From assembly GCA_023374045.1 (NCBI GenBank), contig CM041777.1, positions 480,415,594 through 480,479,593 on the forward strand: a DNA stretch of 64,000 nt, given 5' to 3'. Source of the stretch: Limonium bicolor (taxonomy: Eukaryota; Streptophyta; Magnoliopsida; Caryophyllales; Plumbaginaceae). The position numbers were made by a program, and so were the translations under genes. Every line of letters begins with the position of its first letter. Position 1 is the first letter of the stretch. Shown here in pieces: positions 11,633 to 24,810 of the stretch. Below the pieces are notes generated by a model, which did no database searches, was not told the DNA's origin, and worked only from the letters and a program-made list of their open reading frames with translations.

Positions 11633-14600
11633 TGAAATACCCCTAACCATTAAATAATTAAATAATTGGAATTAATTGTTTATTTGGGGGATTATGAAAG
11701 CTTGAGAAAGCACATAAACACTTGGGCGTTAAAAACGCACCGAAACTCCTTAAGGTCAACAACGTGCGCTAAGTCGGACCTTAAGCTAACCATGATATAT
11801 AAACTATAAAATTCATACCAAGTCAATTAAGGATCATTATATGACCTTTAAAACATAGGTCCTCAGCTAGAACTGAGTAAAAATGCAAAAGGCCCGGGAG
11901 AGTCGACACACCTCCCTTAAGGCCCGAAAAGCCCCGGAAACACCCGGAAATGTTTTATGAGATGAAATAAATCATTACACTTCATTCCAAATGCACCATA
12001 ACACTTTATTAAACATATAAGATGAAGCTCTCACGCCAAATTTTCAATTAAATGCAAAATGCTCGGAGGAACCCTTTTGGGCCCCATAAAACGCCCGGGA
12101 ATGCCCCGGAGAGGTGCCGAAGTGGCACAAACTCCTATATAATTCATTCTTAGAGTTCCTACCATCATTATTTAACATTCTAAAGAGAATGCTCAAGTTA
12201 TATTTGCTAGAATACACAAAATGCCCGGGAGAAACGCTTAAAGCACAAAAAGGTCCTAAAAGTCCCGGGAGTGTCTCGGGAATGTGTTTTGGGTCTATAT
12301 AACCCAATGAAACACCTATAAATACTCTAATAAATATAAATACTCATTAATATCACATTGGTAACTCTAAATCAAGAGGTTTACCATTTTCACAATTTTT
12401 ACATTAAAATATTAATATAATAATAAAATAATGTAAAATTAATCTCCTTTGACTAAATTGGTCAATGTTGACCATTGACCACAAAATGAACCATCCTTAG
12501 ATGATTTATTAAGGCTCCTAACAAGGCATGTGACCATTCCCATGTGCTATTAAATATGGCTCCTTACTTTTAATTAAAATACTAAAAGTATACCTTTTAG
12601 CATATTTAACATTAAAGCTTGTCTACCCACTTGACTACCCCATGTGGCATTGCCGATTGAAGAGGCTGCTTTCCCCTTGCATTGTGGCCGATTTCAATCA
12701 GTTCCAAACAATGGATGATGACTCACCATTGTTATTTGACTAAAATGACAATAATGCTCCATAATGACATTAATTAAGTATCAATCATTCACCCACCTAG
12801 CCACCATTTCTGCCTGCCTAAGAGCCTTATTCTCAGCCATTAAACAACATCAATCATTCACTAATGAGTCAGCAAGAATTGAGTTCATTAAAGAAAGATT
12901 AAAATGTGTTTTAAGGCAAAATAAGACTACCTTTCTCCCATTGCCCCTTCCAGCCGAGAGTTCACCTTCCAAATGCTCTCTTTGGCTCCTCCTTGACCGT
13001 AAGGAGACACCAAACTCAGTTGGTGTGAGCTCTTGCTCTAGGTAGGCTGTTAAGGCAAGTTTAAGTCCATTTTCTTCATATTTCTTTCCTCTTTCCATTG
13101 ATCTAAGCTCCAGCCATTTCTATACATTTATGTAGTGTGTTTTGGAGGTTAAAATAAGGGGGATCCTCGGCTGTAACAAGGAAGAAGGAGGAAAAATCCT
13201 AAGCTTGACCATTTAAGGTAAAAATGTGCTTTAAGCACATATCTCTTCTTCCTCTTCATTTCCGGTGGAAAACCATAGTTCCTTAGCCTTATTTTCTTCT
13301 CCTTTTCATGTGGATTCAGTTGGTATACCAAGATCTACAAGGAATAGCCATATCCATGCCAAAAACACCATTTTTGGCATCTTAAACAAGGTAAATCCTA
13401 GCCATCTCCCAAGCTAGTTACCCACGGTTTTGTGCCTTGGTTTAAAGAGTGTTTTGATACTCTTTCTTTTATGGAAAAATAGGGTCGAGATACTACCCTA
13501 ACAAGCTTGAAAATTCAAGGTCTACTTAAGGTATTTTTCATGCTTGAAAATCCTTAAGACTTTCAATATATATGTCCGAAAATTCCAACTCTTCTAAGCA
13601 TGATTTCTTCATCAATTTCATGAAGGAAAATTGGTTCTCCATCCATCCTAGGAGCACCGAAAATTCAAGGTAAAATACCTAAGGTAAATCCGTTGAAAAC
13701 TACTTATAAATCTACTTAAGATCTTTGTTAAGATCTAACTCCTAAACCCCTTCCTTTCATACATGAGAACCGAAATTGGAACATCAATTTCCATTGAAGG
13801 AAGCTTGGGAAATTCAAGAGGAGTTCAAGTACTTAATCATCCTTGATTAAGTGTAAGTTTATTAAATTCATTATTAAGGTTCTAAGCTTTGTTTAAGCTC
13901 ATAAATTTTGTACAAAAATTATGTACATTTCTTCAAATAATTAAGGCCGAAGTTAATGAGGTTATTTACCAAGAAAAATAATTACAACTCTTAAGCTAAA
14001 GTTGATACCATAAGATATAATCTTATGTCACAAAAAAATTAATTATGAGTATAATACATGGCCGAATTATCTAGGAATAATTTGCTCCATTTTGAGCTTA
14101 AAATATGTCTAAGACATTACAATGATTTTTACATGAGATTTATGGCTCATATGTATTTATGTATAATTGATATAAGTTAAAAATCAAGTTTTAAAATTAT
14201 TTGGCATCAAATAATTATGGCCGAATCCTTTTGGTGAAAAAATAAGTTTTAATGAGCTATATATGTATATAAGCTTATATTATGAATTTTGAGCGAGTTA
14301 AAAATAATTACTAGTGATTAAACGATTAGTTTAATAAGTTATGTGGTAAAAGTGTGATTTTTAGAAAGTTTGAGGTATGGTATGTGAAAGCCAAGAATAA
14401 TATGGTCCTTGGCATAATTATAATATAAGATGGTGTAGGAATTAATATTATGAATTTTGGGTGAATTAAATAAGTGTTTAGAAGTTAAAATAACAATTTA
14501 TAAAGTTTTGAGGCTATTTTGTAATTTCTGAAAAACTTGGTGTATAACCGGGTTAATAAGGTTTTTCTGGGTATATTAATGTATTAGGTATGAAATTAGG

Positions 14601-15510
14601 CTTTGGTCAAAGTGTTGACCAAAAACTTTGGGTTAAAATGATTTATGACATAAAATAATAAGTTTATAAAAGTTTTGGGGTGAAATTGTAATTTATAGAA
14701 GTTATATGAAAATTTGGGATTTAAATAGGGGCGGATGTATAATTAGTAAGAATATAAGTGTCCACTTGGTTAATAAGGAAATTAAATATAAAAACTATAG
14801 TTTATAGGTAAATATATAATTTATATAAAGTTTGGGGTTAAAATGTAAAATTTAGAGTTATAAATAAAACCGAATGGTATTTGGGGTTGAATCATAATTT
14901 ATAAAAATTATTTTTGTTATTTCGGTAAATAAGAGAATTAAATAATTAAACTATAGGTTATAAGTTACTATGTAACTAGTATAAAGTGTTTTGGGGTTAA
15001 AGTGTGATTTTAAGAAATTATATGGCAAAGCCGAAAATTAATGTGGCTAATTGGTGATTTATAAAAGTTAAGGTGTTCAAATAATAATTACCGATTTTAT
15101 AAGGCTAAGTTTGTGATTTAATTAATTAAGAAAATAAAACTATGTAATATAATGTATTTTGGAGTATAATGTAAGTTTATGAAATAAATGAGGTTATAAT
15201 ATAATAACCGAAAAGTATAGTGTATTTATGGGATTTAAAAATATTTGAAGGTCCTATATGGATATTTAGAAAGTTTAGAAAAGAAAAATATGATTTAAGG
15301 ATTTAATAAATTAAAACTATATGTTATATGAACAGTGGTAATTTATTTGGAAAGAAATAATATTATTTGGGGTTAGTTTGTAATTAATAAAAGATATGGG
15401 GAATAATAAGCCCATGCGTGACATGTAAATACAATTTGGGAATTTATAAAGTTGTTATGACATTTAGACAATTAAAATCATGTATCATAAATAATACATG
15501 TGTATAAAAT
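11633..15510 (+). mobile_element. Element C, 3' LTR, left part (interrupted by element B)
   Basis: It begins TGAAATACCCC directly after a polypurine tract and runs to the TSD AAAAT (15506-15510) where element B is inserted; the LTR resumes at 50530 and ends at 52535. GCCCGGG-containing degenerate repeats occur at about 11885-12290. A very AT-rich degenerate array of phrases like TTTGGGGTTAAAATGT fills about 13950-15480. Frames at 12044-13331 are short, overlap on both strands and show no domain. The joined LTR is about 5.9 kb. Confidence 0.75.
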
Positions 15511-17479
15511 TGAAACACCCCTAATAACTGAAACACATTAAATCATGAATATACGAGGAGGGTTTGAGTAAACTCGGCACATCTATGATACTGAGGGACA
15601 TATATAGGTCCAGAAATGGGATAGTGGGTCACGTAGAAATATAAGCATGTCGCTCATTGGTTTGGACATTGGTCAATACAAACTAGCGAAAATAAATAAA
15701 TAAATAAATAATCCCAGGTTGGGACAGTTGTACACGATACAAGTGTAGCGCACTATGCAAATTAAAATAAATTGGGTACTCATTGACACGTAACGATTAT
15801 ACTAAATAACTTTGACGAGAGTATAATATATGAACTACAGCATCGGATGCAAACATGGGCAAGTGACATTGCTGCAAATACTTGTGCGCATCGGGGTATA
15901 TCCCTTGGGTTAGATGCTAAACTATTAGCTACGTACTAATTAATGCTACTACAAGACAACAAGCAAAACAACCCCACTCTATCGAGAATATGTAATCCAT
16001 GTACTTAGTCACACAATGTATCTGGGTTAGCAGTTGGTAGGCTAACATGTATACTATAGACAGTTAGACATGTACAAACATCAGTGTTGTATACTTCGTA
16101 ATATTATAATTGGAAACCTTGTATTACACTAAGGGAATCAAAGAGAAACCCCCCATCTGCTTCACGCTGATGATTCCTAAAAATCCTGCCATTTCCTTAC
16201 TCCTATGCAATGTTCCCCCCACATGCTAATGCATGTCTCGGAAACCCTCACACCCAGCACCATTCCTTCCACCTGTATGGTCATCCATCGTTTAACCCAC
16301 TCAACCCTTACATCTCCCTTACATGCATACCGATTTGTGCATGCCCAGGAACTCATCTCTTGCATTCTGCCTGCATTCTCATGCCAGTGCAGCTCCTCCT
16401 TTTGCCTTACCTGCAACCTGGCCTGGCAAGTCCAGAACAAGGTCTTTAAATCGCTCTAAATTTCTGGCGCAAGAGCAGGACTTCTAGCCCCGCATATTCT
16501 TTTTCTCTGGCACAAGCAAGTAATACCAACCCCTCCATGGTTGTCTATCCATCTTACTCTATCTTGTCCAGTTCCCCGTTAGAATCTGGAAAAAAGAAAA
16601 CATTAGCCCAAACAGCAAACGCCTGAAAATCAGGAGCAAGCTCACGCAAAGCAGAAAGGCGAGACGGTAACCAACCTTTCCGCTCCTCTCCCCTATTTCT
16701 TTCTATCCGAAAAGAGCTACCACACCCACTCAAGTTTTTCTTTCGCCCTGCATAAACCTGCTTGCGGCTCTACTTATCTAGCGTGACAAAAGTCTCCTGG
16801 AAATCTGCTGCATTCCCTTCTGAGGACCAGACAAGGTAGAGTTCTGAAATTGCCTACTTAACATCATCTCATCCTGTTCTTCCTTAATGTCCGAGAGATC
16901 GTATTTCAAATCACTAACCTCTGCTTCATGTCGTGCATCACCCCTGGATTTCCCCTCAGTGAATGTAGCAAAACCACTCAAGAAATATTAGTATTCTGGT
17001 TGGAACATCAGTTCAATCCTCCTGGACTTTGTTAAAAAAAATCTCCTGGTTAGAAGCTGCCCTGCACTTACCTGAAACACCACCAGAAGTTGAGTCCAAA
17101 AGTTCAAGTTCCTGGAAATTTACATCGTGCCAAGGATCTACCAGGAAGAACCAGCTCCAAAAGTAAACAAGACCTCACGGTGATAATCTAACTGAATGAC
17201 TTGTGCATGTTTTAAAATCATGTTATGTTGTTATACGTGCATGCGTGAGCGCTTGAGAAAAAAAAGGGGGGATGTTGCTTAAGGAACTAGTTGGGAACTA
17301 GTAGTTCTGATGTAATGCGTGATCAATGTGCCTACTTATAAGAGTTAAACCACAACTAAATCAGTTCAGGTTACCCTGTATGAATCCACTAATGAAACTA
17401 GAGCAAGAATGTGTCTGAGGTCTGCAATATATACCTCGGTATAAGTAATTTTCAGAGATTATATGAAGGTGGCATTGAC

Positions 17480-19090
17480 TATATGATAAGCTTAAAGTCT
17501 CGCCAAGACACTTAACTAGATGGGATTAATCCAACAGAAACGTACTAGTAACGACCAAGGAAAAAAAATCTGGTTACAACTTGATGCAGTAGGGCAGCAG
17601 AAGAAATTGATGTATCTGGTTTGACATTTTGTGCCTTCTAGTGTCTAACGAGTATGAAGTTGCTATAGGTTAATAGCCAGTAATGCTGTTGCATTGAGTA
17701 ACTAAGGTGCCAGCTACGTTGGATCTAAACAACCAGCTAAATAGTTCAAAAAAAACTTGGGGAGAAATGAGAAGTCAGACTAAAGGAAAGTAGAAAGATA
17801 GTAGAAAGGACACCAGTTTTGGTGATTTCAGTTTTCAGTTTTTTTTTCAGATTCGGTGTAGATAAGTTTTGGTGGTGTAGTCCTAATTCCTTGGGTTGTT
17901 TGTGGGTTAAAAAGCTACATTAAGACTCTTAACTAAGGAGCTAAACCATTCGAAGAAAGCAGGAACCAGATTGATGAACGAAAAGAGGAACAGAAAGAAA
18001 AAAAAATCACCAACGTTGGGTTTCAGTTTCAGTTTTGTTCAGATCTGTTCGAGGAAGTTTCAGTGATGTGGCCATGTTGTCATGGGTCTACTTCAAGGTT
18101 GGAAACATATTAAAACACTTAATAATAAGCTAAGACAGTTGAGGGAAAGAAGCCAGATTATTGAGTAAAAAGAAAGATAGGAAAGGATGGTAACCATTTG
18201 GTGTTGCAGCTTTATGCAGCTCTTATGTTCTGCGCCATGAATTTCCAGAAGCATTAGCAGCACTGTCCTAGGTTGGTATTGTGTTTAAAACCTAGCTAAC
18301 ACACTTAGATCAGTGGGTAAAGACTTAGGGGAAAGATTAGAACTCAGTTTAATTAACTAGAAGAAGGGATAGAGAGGAATATACTGAGGTTGTTTTCAGG
18401 TTCTCTATAATTGGCAACCTTTGTATAATAATGTAACAGAAGTTTGAAGAGTGTTACAGAGGGTTAGAAATGAACCTAAAACGTTTCTAACTGGGTGAAC
18501 TAGGTTGGTATATACATTTGGAAGGTTGGAAGTTAGTTTAACGTACTGAAAGAAGAAGCAAGAAGGAACATCCAAATTCAGTTTTTAGTTTGTTTTTCGA
18601 TAGTGGGCAGTTTCTGTATAATTAAGCTACAGAGGGTTAAGGGTGTTATATTGGCTTGTTAATAAAACTAAAACCTAGATAATACACTTAGTTAGGTATG
18701 CAAACACTTGGGAAGAATTAGAAATCAACTCAATGTATTAAAAGAGAATTGGGAAGGAGGGGATATACAGATTGTTGTTTCAGTTTTCTGAAACTGTGGC
18801 CTCTGTAAAATGAAGCTCCATGGGTGTTATCTGAGCGGTCTTGGTCCACTCATGAGTTCAAAATATGGCCAACATACCTAGGAAGAGAAGAATTCACTTG
18901 GGGTAATTAAACACCAGTTTTGATAACTTGAACTTAGAGTTGAATAAAGGCACATGCAGGGTGCACTGTCAGCTGCTGTTACGTTCCTTCTTGTTCTGTC
19001 TAGGTGAGTCCCAAGGTGTTTGGTAGCGCTGTATTAGGTTGGTTACGAAAATAATACCGTGCTAAGGTGCCTAGTTAAGAGGGGTACATT
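17480..19090. repeat. Degenerate array of about 190-bp units in 5' LTR of B
   Basis: Anchor phrases recur near 17715, 17904, 18095, 18281, 18467, 18660, 18853 and 19041, spaced 186-194 bp. An example is GCTACATTAAGACTCTTAAC at 17911. The same units occupy about 46700-48310 in the 3' LTR and 6680-8690 in LTR A. Confidence 0.75.
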
Positions 19091-20108
19091 TTAGGAGGAT
19101 TAAAAATTAATCCCTGGTGAACTAACGATTAGAGGCGGCCAAGTTAATGTGTAGGAGTGTTGTTCCGAATGGTAAGCTGAAAATCTTGCCAAAATGATGA
19201 CCTAAGTTGTAGATAAAATCTACCACATTGTAGGGCTTAAAGTTACTCTAAATATTAGTCATGGAAGGACTTATTTATCTAATGAAAAGGGGTATACTAT
19301 GGTGTAAGGGAAAGGCTATGACAAAGTAGGATTAACAACATAAGAACCTGGACAGGAATGACCCAGGAAATGTCCTGACATACTTTGAAACATTAGGGTC
19401 AAAAACACCTAAGAAATAAAGGGAGGGTAAGAGATTTATGTTAAAGGTGATAGCTTCATAATGTGTCTAAGTTATGGTAATAGGTTAAGCTAGGATAACT
19501 TAGGCAAGTTTAAAGTGTTAACCAAAATGGGAAAATGAAATTAAATTAACCGCTAGTAAAGGTTAGGGATCTAGTTAAGATTGGGTCGAACGTTATAGGT
19601 AGTCCTACGAGTAACATTGCATGATCAACGATCTAATCCACGCGAATAATAATTACAGGGCTGAGTCGCACGAGAGGCGAGGAACCTTAGTACGAGTATC
19701 TGTGATGGCTACCATAAGGTATGGATATGTGTGGTCCGTATGTTGTTGTGTTACACGGCTTGTGTGCTGTGTGCCTTGTTTGCCAATGACCTCAAGACTA
19801 ATGCATGAAAACGGATGTTTGTTTTACCGTGCTTATTTGTCTGTTGTGAGCTTGTGTAAAGCATGTGAACGGATTTCTTATTTTCTTGCTTACCCGCTTG
19901 CTATTATTGTGCATCTTGCTTGCGCGCACACAGTAGTGTAGTCCCTTTCTCGTTGATGAAACCTTGAGATGAAACACAACGAACTTCGTAAACAAAACAA
20001 AGGAACTACATAAAGGGAAAACTCCTCTTAACTATAGAGGACCTCTAATGACACCCACTATGGTGTCGAACTATCAATGATAATGATAAGCCAATACCCG
20101 TCAGAAAT

Positions 20109-20425
20109 GAATAGGGAGACGGACCCTTTGTATCCGGGGTAGAGACCAATAATCTAAAAAGGAATAGGGAGACGAACCCTTTGTATCCGGGGTAGAGACC
20201 AATAATATTAAAAGGAATAGGGAGACGGACCCTTTGTATCCGGGGTAGAGACCAATAATATTAAAAGGAATAGGGAGACGGACCCTTTGTATCCGGGGTA
20301 GAGACCAGAACATCAGAAGGCATAGGGAGACGGACCCTTTGTATCCGGGGCAGAGGCTAGTAACATTGAAAAGGAATAGGGAGACGGACCCTTGGTATCC
20401 GGGGCAGTGGCTAGTAACATTTAAA
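20109..20425. repeat. Six tandem 53-bp units in 5' LTR of B
   Basis: Units begin at 20109, 20162, 20215, 20268, 20320 and 20374 and share GGGAGACGGACCCTTTGTAT and CCGGGGTAGAG. The 109-codon minus-strand frame across it is a periodic translation of the repeat, not a gene. Confidence 0.92.
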
Positions 20426-20882
20426 AACAACAGAGAGCGAGAGAGCTATCCGGGAATGGAAGATTGGCTATGGACAAGACGTTCTCCAAATTGTGGTGAT
20501 AAGAGAACTCACAAATAATCCTTAAAGAACCAAGGAAAGATTGGCACACATGGTGCAAGGGAGGAGAAAGAAAATACACATTATGAGAATAAAGAAAAGA
20601 AATGAAAACACACAACGTTCGAATGATCCTATAGTGAGGGTCATGGGTATAACATACCTGTGCACACACTTTATTATTTACATGAGTGTTGTTGCTATAC
20701 TAGCAGCTTGTTGTGCTTGCTTGTGTGTTTGATGCGGCTATGACGCTAGTATGTTATGCTTGGTTGCTTGTTGCTAATGCTTTGATACCTTTGAGTGTGT
20801 AAGAAACCATGATGTATTGTGGCCTGCTTTACTGCTTTATTATAGCATGCAAATTGACTTAATAATATTCGACCAAGTAGTC

Positions 20883-20939
20883 GTGTGGCCCGGCCACATA
20901 CGGGCTACACACGTTCATACTCAGCGTAGTTTGTTGAGT
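20883..20939 (+). promoter_or_regulatory. Paired stem-loops in 5' LTR of B
   Basis: GTGTGGCCCG (20883-20892) pairs with CGGGCTACAC (20901-20910) with one G-U pair. ACTCAGC (20919-20925) pairs with GTTGAGT (20933-20939), again with one G-U pair. Loop lengths of 8 and 7 nt are the same as in LTR A. Confidence 0.65.
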
Positions 20940-21341
20940 CCTTTACAACCCAATTGTTACAGGTATTGTGCGGACGATAACGAGCGTAGGCGGGATGACT
21001 ACCATGGGGGTAGCCCATCAGGGCATGAAAGTTTGAGTTTGGAATAGTATGTTTAGTGTATGGGTGTTACCAAACCCGGGTTGTACTTTTCGGTTATGAT
21101 TTAGCAATCATGTTGTAGACACTCGGTATTGGAAATTGTATCTTATATTGTATATGAATTTTGGTGAGGGCTGTTTCCAGTCATGCAGACCGTAACTTGG
21201 TGTTGGAAGAGTGGTCGTGTCAACCACATGGGTGGTTGGCGTCTGTGACACCCGGATGGAGTTTATTCCGCTGCATAGTTAACTTATAATATAGCAAGGA
21301 GCGATGTTTGTATTGTTGGATGTTTATTCGGGGGTGTTACA

Positions 21342-21697
21342 GAAAGTGGTATCAGAGCGTAGTTACGCTCTGATGACTGGAACAGAGAAATACCGAGAAT
21401 AGGAAAACCTGAATTTGGGGAAACGGGGTTAAGGGTTAGTACGTGAGGCGCGTTAGTTAGGGTTCTTCCCCAGTAACTACTGGATGCCTAACAGACATCT
21501 ACACCCAACCTCCACGTCCCTAATTTTCCTTAAAATTCAGAGAAGAACGCCAGAGAGGTAGAAAGCCTCCACACACTCGGGAAAACCCGATCTGGCATCT
21601 ACCTAATGTTATCAACCCGTGAAGTTCAAAGACATCACCAAAGGAATAATACCCATTGAGGGACCAATTTTAGCGGCAACTTGGGTCGACATGCTTA
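21342..21697 (+). mobile_element. Element B, 5' internal segment (up to CACTA-1)
   Basis: It contains the primer site and about 320 bp of leader. A frame starting near 21620 reads through 25 codons to the CACTA-1 insertion and then meets a stop in the joined sequence. No family is recognised, so coding status is doubtful. The TTA at 21695-21697 is the left TSD of CACTA-1. Confidence 0.7.
21347..21374 (+). promoter_or_regulatory. Initiator-Met tRNA primer binding site within a perfect palindrome
   Basis: TGGTATCAGAGC (21347-21358) is the classic complement of the 3' end of plant initiator-Met tRNA, five bases after the 5' LTR. Its 3' part belongs to an 11-bp perfect inverted repeat, ATCAGAGCGTA (21351-21361) and TACGCTCTGAT (21364-21374), separated by GT. 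The RNA could fold to hide the site, and the distal arm imitates the tRNA 3' end. Confidence 0.9.
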
Positions 21698-21843
21698 CAC
21701 TAGTGCAGAAAATGTTTTTTACCACGGTTATTTTGCCTATATACCACGGTTCCAAACCGTGGTTAATACGCGTGTCGTATATTCAAAAATGACTATAAAC
21801 CACAGTTCAAAACCGTCGTTTAAACGCTAGAGTAAAAACCACG
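21698..21843. repeat. CACTA-1 left terminal and subterminal repeats (part 1)
   Basis: After the terminal CACTAGTG, motifs CCACGGTT, AACCGTGGTT, CCACAGTT and AACCGTCGTTT alternate in both orientations. They are the likely binding sites for the element's DNA-binding protein, as 12-bp subterminal repeats are in maize Spm. The array continues at 31117. Confidence 0.75.
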
Positions 21844-23588
21844 TGTTATACCCAAAATTTCAACCCCCCCGGAGGAGAGTCTCTACTAATAGGCTAGTAG
21901 CAAGGGTTCCCAGTTCGATCGGCACATTTCAGAGTACTAGGGACAGCTTAGTCATCTCCAGGGGCATTTCGTAATTTTCAAGGCTCCTAAGCCCCTATAG
22001 GCTTTCTCTCTCCTCCAAATAAGGGTCAAATCAACTTGAAATGCTTTGATATTTTAACCCATGATAGAGGATGACATTTTAAGCATAATGGCGTTGGAAT
22101 TTTGATTTTTCGAATTTCCAATAATTTTCTAGCAATTTCTGATTGAATCTGACGAGAAATTGAATTTAAAATATCCAATACCCAAAAAATTCGATCTCAC
22201 TTTAGAAAAATCAGAATTATCATCCTTTACCCATGTGTGAAATTTCATAATCAAATTCCTTTTGGAAGCCCTTGAGCTAAAACGTCGGTAAATCTCGGTT
22301 TTTACCGGATTTTTCTATCTTTAAGGAAGTCTATAAAGGAACCTTATCCCATGATCAATCAGAACCTCAAGAACCCTAAGCAACCAGAAAACCTAGCCGT
22401 CTCATTCTCCTCACGTTTTTTACACATCCAAGCACCAAAATCACATAAAAATCTCCGAAATCACCACCTAAACACACTTTCAACTCCTAACACATCAACA
22501 ATCATCAAACATCAACCAAACCACCTCCAAAACGTGAAGAACATCATCAACAATCAACAACCAGAAGCCCGGGTCGAACTCAATCCGGAACCGGCATCAT
22601 CGGAGCCTCCGAAGAATCCCACGTGAAGAATCATCTTGAATTCGAAGGTAAAACAGGTTACAATCCAACTTTATGATTCCCCACGACCTTATTAACTCTC
22701 TGTCAAATTTTGGGTTCAAACTAACCTTTTTACGCTTCTGTACTACTGTTTGATTAAGCTTCTGTCCAATAACTTGTTTGCCAAGTTTCGTGCTTAATTC
22801 GAATTCAAATTGAAAACTTTAAATCACTAACATCTTGTACATCCTTCAGGCTACACACCCATAAAATTTGAGCTCAAAACACCCTCGGGAACCTTCTGAA
22901 AACCCCTGTCCGTGGGTGGTCCGTGACCTCGGACCTATGGTCCGGGACCTCGGACGCGTTGTCCGAGACCACGGACACCCACGGACGGCGGCGGGATTTT
23001 AAAAATTCAAAACTTAGGTTTTTCTAACGATGTCCGGCCCACGGACAGCCTGTCCGTGGCCCCGGACTTTGCAAACTTTGTTTTCCTTCAATTCGGCTTT
23101 TATCTTCATATAGGCTAACTGGGGTCCGTGGCTTCGGACATTAGGTCCGTGGCTACGGACGGAAACAAATTTGACCTAATTCTGCCTCCGAAACCCTAGT
23201 TTAGGTAATTTTAATTTCCATTAATTTTCTGTCAAAAAGGCTAAAAAACACAAAAAAAAAACAGAAGCTCGCGCACTTAGGTTAAAACGACTCGTAATAA
23301 GCCGTAAATAAACCAAGTAGAGGAAAAATGACCTAGGAAGGGTAATGAAGTAATTGAACCCTAATTAAGTCGAATACCTAGCCCCCGAACCCGAACTCTC
23401 CTTTCCTAATTTAATCTAGGTCAAATTAGGTGGCGACTCATAATAGGTTCCAGTGAGCTAGCTTAGGTTTTAATAATTATTGTTATACGACATAGTTATT
23501 AATCTTAGGTTATAAGTGGACCTAAAACCCGTTTAGATCCTAATCAACTTTAATCAACATAGGATAGGGTTTAAAATCGAGGCTCACA
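21844..23588 (+). mobile_element. 5' LTR of the gag-only element
   Basis: It is near-identical to 29372-31116, differing mostly by single-base indels, many in homopolymers. A TATA-like TATAAAG lies at 22332-22338; the 3' LTR has the fuller TATATAA at 29871-29877, so the upstream copy appears to have lost two bases. The 91-codon frame at 22351-22626 is in the LTR, is not preserved in the other copy and is not called. Confidence 0.92.
22908..22986. repeat. GC-rich imperfect hairpin in the 5' LTR
   Basis: An arm beginning GTCCGTGGGTG and ending CTCGGAC (22908-22934) pairs with an arm ending CACCCACGGAC (22961-22986), with another GTCC...GGAC word between. It is repeated at 30441-30518 in the 3' LTR. 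It lies downstream of the TATA-like motif and may form a strong hairpin in the transcript leader. Confidence 0.6.
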
Positions 23589-23591
23589 GAC

Positions 23592-23609
23592 TGGCGACTC
23601 TGCTGGGGA
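23592..23609 (+). promoter_or_regulatory. tRNA-Arg-type primer binding site
   Basis: TGGCGACTCTGCTGGGGA lies three bases after the 5' LTR. It complements the 3' end of a plant tRNA-Arg with about two mismatches, as reported for Ogre/Tat retrotransposons. tRNA identity is from memory of tRNA-Arg 3' ends. Confidence 0.75.
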
Positions 23610-24810
23610 GAAACTTCTTAATTTTAACTTGTTAATTTTAAGAAAGAGGGCTTACTCGAAAATGTTTATTTATGGCTTTATTACTTTGTTTGGTTTACTT
23701 TCATGCGCACTTTAATTTCTGTACCTTGCATCATATGAGAGCGAGGGTCCACGCAACCGATTTCACCCCGGGACCCGTTTGAGGGTCCCCCTGTCAGGGA
23801 CTCACACCTTTTAGGTGATGTGAATAAGGGGGGAAAGAGGAGGATGTCGTCTAACCACATCCCCTTAATACCTGGGCTTTAGCCCCAAGCGTTTCTCGGC
23901 AGTGTCCTTACCTAGCCCATTGTTTGGTCAGTCAAAGACCCGGCGTAGACGCACACCTTCAGGTGATGTGAAAAAAAGTGGGGAAGCCCAAAGAGAATAG
24001 CGTGCAAGCCCTTTTCCTTTGTGGTAACCTGGGCCCATGCCCGAGCACCTCTGGATCGATCCATACCCGTTTTGATTAAAGGTCTAGTGAGGACATGTTG
24101 AATTTGTGTGGGCCTTGCTTGCTTGTATGATCGGCCCACTACCCAGCCTAGAAATTGATAGGACCTCCTACATCAACTCAGCCCAACCTGAATTGGCAGT
24201 TTTATTGTTTGCGGCCTAGAGGTCCTGTTTGGTTTAATGTGTGAGTCATTCGGGCTTCGGCCCAAAAGCTTAGACTTAGGTGATTTCTATCTGGTTCAAT
24301 TTGAATTATCCATTTTGTTCTACGCCCATCCACCTAAAGCAATCCATAAAAATCCATCAGGCTTTTCCATTTCAAGGCCCATTCTAGTCCAGGAAGACTT
24401 CTTACTCGGGTTTTGACCCACGATCCTAGACACGGGTATCATCTTCAGGCCAGTCATAATTACTCGGCCCAAATTCCAATCACATCCAGAACATGGTTTA
24501 GAAATCACTTCGGCCCATTGCGCTTTACTTTTAACCCAAACACATTCTGGCCCAAGCGCCAATTCTCAGAACATTTCAGCCTAGGCACCAGTTCACAGCT
24601 CATGAATCATTCCGGCCCATGTGCCTCTCTTCCAACTCATTTCGGGCCTCAGTGCCAACCCACAATTTCAAACATTCCAGCTCATGTGCAGCCCAAAAAG
24701 TCTTAGCCTAAAACTTCTTTGCGGCCCAGAATTTTTAGCTCGGGTCACTTTTGTTTCCAACAGATAAGCCCAAATCTCAAAGAATGGGAGAGGGAGGAAA
24801 TCCAATCAAC
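23610..24810 (+). mobile_element. Leader region between primer site and gag
   Basis: About 1.2 kb of 5' untranslated interior. Words such as TCGGCCCA and AGCCCA recur at 24130-24770 in a loose, degenerate repeat. No motif supports the frames at 23912-24139, 24320-24562 and 24413-24706, which overlap on opposite strands. Confidence 0.6.

Larger units (their letters stand above)
15511..21341 (+). mobile_element. Element B, 5' LTR
   Basis: It runs from TGAAACACCCC to GGGGTGTTACA and is followed after five bases by the primer binding site. It matches 44760-50529 along its length and LTR A in several blocks. Sections include a unique 5' part (15511-17480), the roughly 190-bp array, a block with GTTACACGGCTTGTGTG, the 53-bp array, the stem-loop pair, and a conserved terminal 400 bp. 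Open frames (16177-16459, 19621-19941 and others) occur on both strands and show no protein family. Confidence 0.92.

Noticed and set aside
11885..12310. Clustered GCCCGGG words as a CpG-island promoter
   Set aside because: They recur as degenerate repeats inside the LTR of element C without any gene start nearby.
20101..20430. 109-codon minus-strand periodic frame (and its copy at 49293-49619)
   Set aside because: It is a reading of the 53-bp tandem array inside the LTR; frame length follows repeat number.
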